Assembly: GCA_964230215.1 (NCBI GenBank)
Contig: CAXRGQ010000007.1
Span: forward strand, 558,001-622,000
From: JAUILH01 sp964230215
Lineage (GTDB): Bacteria; Bacteroidota; Bacteroidia; Flavobacteriales_D; JAUILH01
Direction of reading: 5' to 3'
Length of the DNA stretch: 64,000 nucleotides
Below the pieces are notes generated by a model, which worked only from the letters and a program-made list of their open reading frames with translations, was not told the DNA's origin and did no database searches. Below, in pieces: positions 51,701-57,955 of the stretch (position 1 is its first letter; every line of letters starts with the position of its first letter). Both the position numbers and the translations under genes were made by a program.

Positions 51701-52225
51701 GAATGCCCCTCCAAAAGCTGTTATCGCCCATACTCCTCCATCTGGAGCTGGTTGAAGTAGTTTAATGTGCACGTCTGGAATGTATCTGCCCCCATAATGC
51801 TTCACCTTGTTGCCATCCAAACAATACACCCCATATCCATTGCTTCCCACCCATACACGGTTTTTATTATCGATAGTAATGCATGTAAATCGGTCTCCAA
51901 GGCCCTGTCTAACGCTATATCTGTGGACGTTTTCTCCATCAATCATGCCCAGACCCGTGGTAAAACTATAGTACCAAATTCTATCAAGATGGTCTATGGT
52001 AAACCCTCCAAGTCTTTCGCTAAAAAGGCCGTTGTTTATTGAAAAATTTTTGGTGTTATACAGTGCTGCTCTCGAATGATTTGGCAGACCCAAAGGGTAT
52101 ACGTCCGGACTTTTAAGTTCAATATCGAAAAAGGAAACCGTATCCTTTTTAATAATGGTATCCTGAGCAATAGCGGGTTGAAGACTAAAGCCTAATAACA
52201 ATAATATTGTGAGTCGACAAAGCAT
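48770..52225 (-). CDS. Propeller - Y_Y_Y - SpoIIE/PP2C phosphatase (paralogue 8)
   Basis: 1151 aa, ATG start, signal peptide MLCRLTILLLLGFSLQPAIA. The periplasmic part is a pair of two-component-regulator propellers (~35-690; blades such as RIWYYSFTTGLGMIDG, RVWVGSNGYGVYCLDG, RLWIASSMGYYRLD), then a Y_Y_Y domain (~735-805, FKIYLEGYDKDWREPSTNRY). A transmembrane helix (~820-842), coiled coil ending EIVDSIEYAKRIQ, and a phosphatase (~885-1151) with intact metal motifs follow. This is the architecture of hybrid two-component sensors but with a phosphatase instead of a histidine kinase. The catalytic domain has an insert EALEKYGIKKKGKK after DQFGG. Confidence 0.92.
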   Translation of the reverse strand: MLCRLTILLLLGFSLQPAIAQDTIIKKDTVSFFDIELKSPDVYPLGLPNHSRAALYNTKNFSINNGLFSERLGGFTIDHLDRIWYYSFTTGLGMIDGENVHRYSVRQGLGDRFTCITIDNKNRVWVGSNGYGVYCLDGNKVKHYGGRYIPDVHIKLLQPAPDGGVWAITAFGGAFKLNNDSITTLALDLDESRYPISFALEDGKGNIWLASEMSNALLKINSNGIDTVFKAPKVKSDRWLGRMEPDGKLWFTTGANTLYTLNTATNQMDSIQFNCKKIKGFDFLNDEIWLDVGYSFIRYKEGQNEEILIEHLVGTEDKGLREFFTHNNQLWMCTNNHISFVKDWLIHRPGISANFKSEGLHRLNDGSLVLNYYNDTASHTVFFKDWDNPDLICKDTKLRIVEQAPNGDIWAIKEGKYLGVMNGCDIRTVFEKSDTVSAIIGMSFQKDKIWIYTNKHLYLKEGEGPFKLHHTFDKINKVLADINSDRVYVTSNTNTWMYDKGVWVSIVERFEVPAWVPFSAQTESGEILFATWGDYVYRVNGDSIESMGRDYFTHIARTFTEDEYGRWWLSGQGTGLSVYNGEKFVGLGDLNGQIENDTWGVRNDHLGRLWIASSMGYYRLDPIKPGPIKIDTITDILENYTIKHFDFKDGIQSNWGEFHDSHNKVYYTANGDVWLPTRAGNLLFRSSLEGADKSEPVVFLQWINVNGKNISDGTNFNENSKYGVAGKFDIPKSLVLSHSNNNVYFKFGGIDWDDISQLKFKIYLEGYDKDWREPSTNRYVSFENLPSGSYTLHIKAINKVGLESDEILYKFTIEKAYWETIWFKALMFVLLIIVVYLIIRWRTSALRKRQEKLEQEVDNRTKKIQHQKLEIEIQQKEIVDSIEYAKRIQHAILPSEEKVEKLLGNAFIFYQPKDIVAGDFYWLDKTVDGKTLYAAADCTGHGVPGAMVSVVCNNAINRAVKEFKLSDPGEILDKVREIVIEEFDQGSAEVRDGMDIALVKIDGDTISYAGAHNPVWIVRAGEHQFSDENIKVLFENNTSLIEVLPDKQPIGVYDNATPFKTHHFKLQKGDMVYTFSDGYADQFGGNSVEALEKYGIKKKGKKLKKSNFKKLLLSISSQTTDQQKEILSRSFIDWRGDLEQLDDVCVIGVRV

Positions 52226-52353
52226 TTTACCAAACGTAAATCTAGGATATTATTCGCAAGGATGTATATTTCAAACGATTATGTTGATGTTATTAAAGCC
52301 TCCGAATAGGTCTTTCGGTATCATTAATAAAGTCTCATTTTTGACATAAAGCC

Positions 52354-52361
52354 TATATTTG
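52354..52361 (+). promoter_or_regulatory. -7 element close to the GNAT start codon
   Basis: TATATTTG ends only four bases before the ATG at 52366, so an mRNA starting at the usual distance would begin at or next to the start codon (leaderless). No -33 box at normal spacing. Confidence 0.35.
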
Positions 52362-52365
52362 ACAT

Positions 52366-52947
52366 ATGCGTCAAGCTACTATTGAAGATATAGAGCATAT
52401 ATCTAAGCTATTGAGTAGGGCTTATATTAACAACCCCACAGTAGACTTGTTATTCAAGTCTGCTCCCACTGAAAAGGAAAAACAAAGTTTATTCAATCAC
52501 CTCATGGAGGAACAAATTCTACTTGAGCGCGTCTATCTCACCGATAACGGATTGGGTGTGGCCGTATATCACAGATCTCAATTTGCGGTGAAAAAGTGGG
52601 TGAAAAGTACCTTGTTAAGACTGCGAGTGGTTCTCGGTGTGTCAGGCATAAAAAGAGGTATTGCAGCTATGCGCCGACAGAAGAAAGTGGCTACAAGACG
52701 GAAGAATAATCCGCATATTTTCTTCTGGATTTTGGCCGTTGATCCAGATAACAGGGGTTTAGAAACCATCATTGAAATACGCGACCATATATTTGAATTA
52801 TCCAGAAAGTATCAAATTCCAGTCTATGCTGAAACGCCACTTGAACGCACAAAAAACCTATACGTGCGCTATGGGTTTCAGGTCTATGATGAAGTCAACT
52901 TCAAAGAAGGGTATACCATATATATGCTTGAAAGAAATCCTGATTAA
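52366..52947 (+). CDS. GNAT-family acetyltransferase
   Basis: 193 aa, ATG start. MRQATIEDIEHISKLLSRAY, a long basic middle (RLRVVLGVSGIKRGIAAMRR), then FWILAVDPDNRGLETIIEIR and NLYVRYGFQVYDEVNF follow the fold of GNAT enzymes with an expanded central helix. The acetyl-CoA loop (normally Q/RxxGxG/A) is only partly conserved (DNRGLE). Substrate unknown. It overlaps the convergent lipoprotein gene by four bases. Confidence 0.78.
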   Translation: MRQATIEDIEHISKLLSRAYINNPTVDLLFKSAPTEKEKQSLFNHLMEEQILLERVYLTDNGLGVAVYHRSQFAVKKWVKSTLLRLRVVLGVSGIKRGIAAMRRQKKVATRRKNNPHIFFWILAVDPDNRGLETIIEIRDHIFELSRKYQIPVYAETPLERTKNLYVRYGFQVYDEVNFKEGYTIYMLERNPD

Positions 52948-54188
52948 AGGAAGTTGGTAATGCCATTTACATATGACTCAAACTCCTTTAGTTTTGGTTT
53001 AAGATCTAAAAGTTCATCTACCAATTTATTGTCTTTTAACTCTTCCAATGCATTTGTTTGGTTTACATAAACACTTAGTTTCTGGATAATGATTCCCGCT
53101 ATAATGACTTTCTGAATGTTTGTGGCATCATTTTTTGATTGTGTTTTTTCAGCTTTACGTAATTCACTCCGTTCTGAAAAGCTTAAGTTTTCTATGTTTC
53201 TGTAGTTGTCAATAAGCTTTTTACTTTCCTCTGGATTGTTTTTTAATTCTTGACTAATGATTTCTGCTAAAATATTCCATTCATCCAGCTTGGTGTGCTT
53301 TGATGATATTTCATGATATGCAAGCAGGCTTTCCTTTGCTTTGCTTTTCATGTCTTTATCGGGCATGTTCATATACGCCATTCCTTCCATTAATAAGATT
53401 AAACCCTCAATTCTTGATTTAATCTCATCATCAGAATCCGAATCATTTTTATGCATGGCCCACGAATGTGAGAATGTACCTGACAGTTCGTTTACGCTTG
53501 ATAGATATTGTTTTGAAGCCTCTAATTCCTCAACGGCTAAATAGGGAAAATCATGCAACATCAGCTGACTGCTTTTTAGCATAGATGAAATGAGACGCAA
53601 CTCATTATCGTCTATGTTACTTAGTTCTAGGCTATTCAGCTCATACATAGCAATCGTATCGCTAAAGCCAAGCTGGTCTAAGGATATAGCAATAAGCAAA
53701 GACTCGTATTCCTTTTTCCATGATGAGGGCACTCCATCATAATCGGCTAGTGCAGCGATACTGTTTAAAAGCGGCGCATAGGCGTTTTCATTCTCCAGGT
53801 TTAAGTCTCTTAATGGTTCGCTAAATAAAGTCTGCAATTTCATTAGCGTGGGCAGATCTTGTATAACTTGTGAGGCAGTAGGATAATCATCCATCGCTAT
53901 CCTATAAACATATTTGCCAGCAGTTTTATACATGTCCGCATTCAACTTATCGGGAACATTATCTGATCCAATTGCGCGAATTATGGTTTTATACTTTAAA
54001 TAGGTGTTTAGTTCTTCCGAATGAGAAAGCATGGAATCTAATCGCTCTTTTTCTAAACTTAAATAATCTGGTTTTTGAATTTCTTGTTTTTCCTCCTCTT
54101 CACTTCCGTTATTTTGGGAACATGATGTCATGGACAAGAAAATAAGTGAAAAAATTACAACAATCTGATTACGTGCTATATACGACAT
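52944..54188 (-). CDS. Hypothetical lipoprotein, helical
   Basis: 414 aa, ATG start. The signal sequence ends IFLSMTSCSQNN, a lipobox with Cys23 as the lipidated residue, followed by acidic residues (GSEEEEKQE). The mature protein is nearly all helical (LMKLQTLFSEPLRDLNLENE; LRLISSMLKSSQLMLHDFPY). I do not recognise the family. Probably attached to the periplasmic face of the outer or inner membrane. Confidence 0.65.
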   Translation of the reverse strand: MSYIARNQIVVIFSLIFLSMTSCSQNNGSEEEEKQEIQKPDYLSLEKERLDSMLSHSEELNTYLKYKTIIRAIGSDNVPDKLNADMYKTAGKYVYRIAMDDYPTASQVIQDLPTLMKLQTLFSEPLRDLNLENENAYAPLLNSIAALADYDGVPSSWKKEYESLLIAISLDQLGFSDTIAMYELNSLELSNIDDNELRLISSMLKSSQLMLHDFPYLAVEELEASKQYLSSVNELSGTFSHSWAMHKNDSDSDDEIKSRIEGLILLMEGMAYMNMPDKDMKSKAKESLLAYHEISSKHTKLDEWNILAEIISQELKNNPEESKKLIDNYRNIENLSFSERSELRKAEKTQSKNDATNIQKVIIAGIIIQKLSVYVNQTNALEELKDNKLVDELLDLKPKLKEFESYVNGITNFL

Positions 54189-54314
54189 TTGTTCGGTTTT
54201 AATTCTTTGATTTAGTGGGGATTACAAAAGGGCCTTTTTTCTCGCGTTTGGAGGGGTTTCTCGAATTTAACGACCCACAACACCAAAAGGATGCTAAAAA
54301 CGCGTTAAAAAACG

Positions 54315-55214
54315 TTAAACGGCCGATTTCTTGTTAAAAACATAGATTTGGGAGGAGTAAGAATCGTTTTTGGCCTTCATGTTTGATTTTAGTCCTTTAA
54401 ATATTCCTCGCCATTTATTTTTTCCCATGTGCTCTTCTGACAACATTGAGACATAATATGCATCCCATTTCATTGGAACGATTTCCTTTAAATCAAGATT
54501 ATATTTCTCCGCTATCAATTTCATGTCACTTGGCTTAAAGTGATAAAGGTGGATGGGTAGATCATAGGCGGCCCAATACTTTTTATAGTGCTGTGCATCC
54601 CAACTTGTGTGATTTGGTACGGCGACAACAAAATAGCCGCCTGGTTTTAAGATTTCTACTATGCGTTTTAATTCTCTATCCAAATGATATACATGCTCTA
54701 AAACATGCCACATAGTTATGATATCACATGAACTGGATTCAAGTGTATGCAGAGCGTCAACATGCTCAACATCTATGTCTTTTCCCACAGCAATTCTTCT
54801 TGCATCATCATCAGGCTCAAGACCCTTAACATTCCAATTTGCCCCCTTCATGTGCAATAAAAAATCGCCTGTGCCGCATCCGATATCTAATAAATTCCCG
54901 CTGGACACATTAGACTCAATTAAGGCTTGTTTAGATTTCATTGCCCGTTTTCTAACGGCCTTGTAAATTTTATTAAACAGTCCTTTATTTGAATCTGTGT
55001 GTGATATATAGTGACTGGATTTATAGTACTGACCAATCTTGTTTTCTGCTGGAATGGGGTTTGTAAACCTAAACGAACACGTACTACATTCCACAATTTT
55101 GAAGTCTTCTTTGGACACAGAATAATCCTTTGACTCTAGAAATAATTCAAAAGATTCGCCCCCACACAAAGGGCACTTTTCTATATTATTCAAGTTATGT
55201 TCCACGTGAAACAT
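54315..55214 (-). CDS. Methyltransferase with N-terminal zinc ribbon
   Basis: 299 aa, ATG start. Residues ~11-50 carry a four-cysteine zinc ribbon (EKCPLCGGESFELF and IVECSTCSFRFTNPI). The SAM-binding motif GNLLDIGCGTGDFLLHMKG (motif I) is followed by a class I methyltransferase core (IITMWHVLEHVYHLDRELKR; ILKPGGYFVVAVPN). The N-terminus MFHVEHN is encoded by a parS-like palindrome at 55198-55213 that overlaps the start codon. It follows mnmG, with an 8-base gap, and is likely in one operon with it. Target unknown. Confidence 0.88.
   Translation of the reverse strand: MFHVEHNLNNIEKCPLCGGESFELFLESKDYSVSKEDFKIVECSTCSFRFTNPIPAENKIGQYYKSSHYISHTDSNKGLFNKIYKAVRKRAMKSKQALIESNVSSGNLLDIGCGTGDFLLHMKGANWNVKGLEPDDDARRIAVGKDIDVEHVDALHTLESSSCDIITMWHVLEHVYHLDRELKRIVEILKPGGYFVVAVPNHTSWDAQHYKKYWAAYDLPIHLYHFKPSDMKLIAEKYNLDLKEIVPMKWDAYYVSMLSEEHMGKNKWRGIFKGLKSNMKAKNDSYSSQIYVFNKKSAV
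55198..55213. promoter_or_regulatory. parS: parS centromere-like site 1
   Basis: TGTTCCACGTGAAACA fits the ParB-binding consensus TGTTNCACGTGAAACA at every position. It overlaps the first codons of the methyltransferase gene and lies just downstream of mnmG. Confidence 0.88.
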
Positions 55215-55221
55215 TTGCTAA

Positions 55222-57093
55222 TTATCGGCCCAAAAACACAAGTAAAACAGACACATCAGAGGGGCTAATTCCGCTAATTCTGCTCGCTTGACCAATGGTC
55301 TCAGGCTTCATTGATTTTAATTTTTCCTTTGCTTCAGCCGACAATGATTCAAGTTTGTCATACTCCATAGAACTAGGAATTTTTACATAATCCAGGCGCT
55401 CTAATTTGTTAGCATGATCCTGTTCTCTCTGGATATATCCATCGTACTTAACATTAATCTCTGCTTGTTCTACAATCTCATGATTAAGTTTTTCATAGTC
55501 GCTCAGTTTATCATTAAACCATGCAACACTCTTTCTTACATCTCTAAATGTAAGTTGCGGTCTGCTAAGCACATTTCTAAGTTTGACAGAGTGCTTTAAA
55601 GGAGATGTTCCTGCCTCCTCCATGGTTTCGTTAATCTCTTCTGGCACTATACTTTTCTCGTCTATAAAGCGCATTAAATCGTTTGTGTTAGACACTTTTT
55701 CTTCCACCTTTTTTAATCGTTCATCACTTGCCAAACCAATTTTATGACCCAACGGCGTTAAGCGTAAATCAGCATTATCTTGTCTCAGCAGAATACGATA
55801 CTCTGCTCGGCTTGTAAACATCCTATAAGGCTCCTCGGTGCCCTTTGTTATAAGATCATCTATAAGAACACCAATATACGCTTCTGAACGTTTTAGAATC
55901 AAGGGCTCCTTTTCTTTTACAGATAAAGCTGCATTAATCCCAGCCATTAATCCCTGACAAGCCGCCTCCTCATAACCCGTTGTTCCGTTAATCTGACCAG
56001 CAAAATACAGACCTTTTACCTTCTTTGTTTCCAGCGTATATGCTAGCTGTGTTGGAGGAAAATAGTCATACTCGATTGCGTATCCCGGTCTAAACATTTT
56101 AGCATTCTCAAACCCCGGAATTAAACTTAGTGCTTTCGCTTGCACATCTTCAGGAAGTGAAGTGCTAAAACCATTGACATATATTTCTACTGTATTCCAC
56201 CCCTCTGGTTCAACAAAAATTTGATGCCTATTTCGCTCTGCAAAACGATTGATTTTGTCTTCTATACTTGGACAATATCTCGGGCCTGATGATTTAATTG
56301 CGCCATTGAACATTGGGCTCCTATCAAATCCTGATCGCAGAATATCATGTACATCATCATTTGTATATGTAATATGACATGGCAACTGATTAGAAGGCTT
56401 TTTTGTATTTGTAAAGCTAAAACCTATTACTTCATCATCGCCCACTTGTTCTTCCATTTTAGAATAATCTAGCGACCTTCCATCGACCCTAGGTGGTGTG
56501 CCCGTTTTCATTCGGCCAGTTTCAAACCCAAGCTCGACCAATTGCTCTGTAATACCGAAAGCCGCCTTTTCACCCGCTCTTCCTCCACCAAAATTCTTTT
56601 CTCCAAGGTGAATTAATCCATTCAAAAATGTTCCGTTTGTAAGAACTACTTTCTTTGCACGAATCTCAATTCCAATCCCCGTAGTCACCCCTCTTACCTC
56701 ATCGTCTTCAACAATAAGTCCATTGACCATGTCTTGCCAAAAATCGACATTAGGGGTCTTCTCCAGCATCAAGCGCCACTTCTCAGCAAACCGCATGCGA
56801 TCAGACTGTGCTCTTGGGCTCCACATAGCTGGTCCTTTGCTTCTGTTAAGCATACGGAATTGAATCATGGTTTCATCCGTAACAATACCCGAATACCCTC
56901 CAAGCGCATCAATCTCCCTTACGATTTGCCCCTTAGCAATTCCGCCCATTGCAGGATTACATGACATTTGAGCGATTGTATTCATATTCATTGTTACCAA
57001 CAAGACACTCGCTCCAAGATTTGCGGCAGCTGCTGCTGCTTCACATCCAGCATGACCTGCACCTACTACTATTATGTCGTATTCTTTTAACAT
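55222..57093 (-). CDS. mnmG: tRNA uridine-5-carboxymethylaminomethyl(34) synthesis enzyme MnmG
   Basis: 623 aa, ATG start, full length for the family. The N-terminal FAD-binding IIVVGAGHAGCEAAAAAANL, AQMSCNPAMGGIAKGQIVRE (reactive Cys region), GRMKTGTPPRVDGRSLDYSK and GTTGYEEAACQGLMAGINAA are canonical. The C-terminal helical domain ends ISGISPSDVSVLLVF. With MnmE it makes the cmnm5U34 modification of several tRNAs, using FAD and methylene-tetrahydrofolate. It is bracketed by two parS-like sites. Confidence 0.97.
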   Translation of the reverse strand: MLKEYDIIVVGAGHAGCEAAAAAANLGASVLLVTMNMNTIAQMSCNPAMGGIAKGQIVREIDALGGYSGIVTDETMIQFRMLNRSKGPAMWSPRAQSDRMRFAEKWRLMLEKTPNVDFWQDMVNGLIVEDDEVRGVTTGIGIEIRAKKVVLTNGTFLNGLIHLGEKNFGGGRAGEKAAFGITEQLVELGFETGRMKTGTPPRVDGRSLDYSKMEEQVGDDEVIGFSFTNTKKPSNQLPCHITYTNDDVHDILRSGFDRSPMFNGAIKSSGPRYCPSIEDKINRFAERNRHQIFVEPEGWNTVEIYVNGFSTSLPEDVQAKALSLIPGFENAKMFRPGYAIEYDYFPPTQLAYTLETKKVKGLYFAGQINGTTGYEEAACQGLMAGINAALSVKEKEPLILKRSEAYIGVLIDDLITKGTEEPYRMFTSRAEYRILLRQDNADLRLTPLGHKIGLASDERLKKVEEKVSNTNDLMRFIDEKSIVPEEINETMEEAGTSPLKHSVKLRNVLSRPQLTFRDVRKSVAWFNDKLSDYEKLNHEIVEQAEINVKYDGYIQREQDHANKLERLDYVKIPSSMEYDKLESLSAEAKEKLKSMKPETIGQASRISGISPSDVSVLLVFLGR

Positions 57094-57109
57094 TGTTTCA
57101 CGTGGAACA
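57094..57109. promoter_or_regulatory. parS: parS centromere-like site 2
   Basis: TGTTTCACGTGGAACA is, on the minus strand, TGTTCCACGTGAAACA: the same sequence as site 1 in the opposite orientation. It fills exactly the 16 bases between the ybeY stop codon and the mnmG start codon. Confidence 0.88.
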
Positions 57110-57526
57110 TTAAATTTTTCGCAAAGATAGACACATTTCTTCCTGCTTACGCATCTCTAGTGCCTCTGATTCAGTCTTATCGCCAAACCCAACAAGATGG
57201 AGCAGACCATGAGCCATTACTCTATCTCTCTCGTCTTCAAAAGACTCTCCTCTATCTTTAGCGTTTTCAGCAACCCTGTCTAAACTAATAAACAAGTCGC
57301 CAAATATTTGATTATCAACACAATAATCAAGCGTGATGATATCTGTATAATAGTCATGATTTAAGATCTCTCTGTTCTTTTCTAGTAGGTACTCATCACT
57401 ACAAAAAACAATGCACAACTCAGCAAGCTCCTTTCCATGTTTGTCACAGATATCATTCATCCACTCCTCGGTATTAAACGAAAAAAAGACCGGCGATTGC
57501 CAGTCTTCATATAATATCTCTATCAT
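57110..57526 (-). CDS. ybeY: Endoribonuclease YbeY (rRNA maturation)
   Basis: 138 aa, ATG start. The metal site is HGLLHLVGFGDKTE: His106, His110 and Asp116 in place of the third His, as I recall for Bacteroidota members. DYYTDIITLDYC and GDLFISLDRVAENA are the other conserved blocks. YbeY takes part in 16S rRNA 3'-end processing and ribosome quality control. It lies 6 bases after the RsbW-like gene and directly before parS/mnmG. Confidence 0.95.
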   Translation of the reverse strand: MIEILYEDWQSPVFFSFNTEEWMNDICDKHGKELAELCIVFCSDEYLLEKNREILNHDYYTDIITLDYCVDNQIFGDLFISLDRVAENAKDRGESFEDERDRVMAHGLLHLVGFGDKTESEALEMRKQEEMCLSLRKI

Positions 57527-57532
57527 CTTAGA

Positions 57533-57949
57533 TTATGAAAGGTGAAAATTTAATTCAACAACTCTACCGTTGTCTTCGAAATTTACCTCATCTGCCAAGT
57601 TTCTCATTAGGAAAACACCCCGTCCATTTGGCTTTTCAATATTCGCCGGGTCCGTTGGGTCTGGTAGATTGTCAAAATCAAAACCTTGTCCCTGGTCCTT
57701 CACCGTGAAAGTTAGTTTTTCCTCGTCACTTGCGCACACAACCGAAAACTTCTTTAAGGGATCCTTTTTATTGCCATGAACGATTGCATTATTAACAGCC
57801 TCCGTTATTGCAATTAATATATTTCCGTAATAGTCTTGATTAACTTTGTTAATCTCACAAACCTCATCAATGAGTTTTTCGACTTCCGCAATACTGTCAG
57901 AGTTCGAGTTGAGTTCAATTTGTTGAGTCATTATAAGCTCTTGTTCCAT
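57533..57949 (-). CDS. RsbW/SpoIIAB-like serine-protein kinase (GHKL ATPase)
   Basis: 138 aa, ATG start. Compact GHKL ATPase with an N-box (ITEAVNNAIVHGN), a G1 box (VKDQGQGFDFDNLP) and a G2 box (NGRGVFLMRNLADEV), no histidine phosphoacceptor domain. This is the HATPase_c_2 form seen in anti-sigma-factor kinases RsbW and SpoIIAB. Such kinases phosphorylate a STAS-domain partner that SpoIIE-type phosphatases dephosphorylate. Position in the DUF4175-like/ybeY/mnmG operon is conserved in Bacteroidota, so it may have a general role as well. Confidence 0.88.
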   Translation of the reverse strand: MEQELIMTQQIELNSNSDSIAEVEKLIDEVCEINKVNQDYYGNILIAITEAVNNAIVHGNKKDPLKKFSVVCASDEEKLTFTVKDQGQGFDFDNLPDPTDPANIEKPNGRGVFLMRNLADEVNFEDNGRVVELNFHLS

Positions 57950-57955
57950 TTCTTA

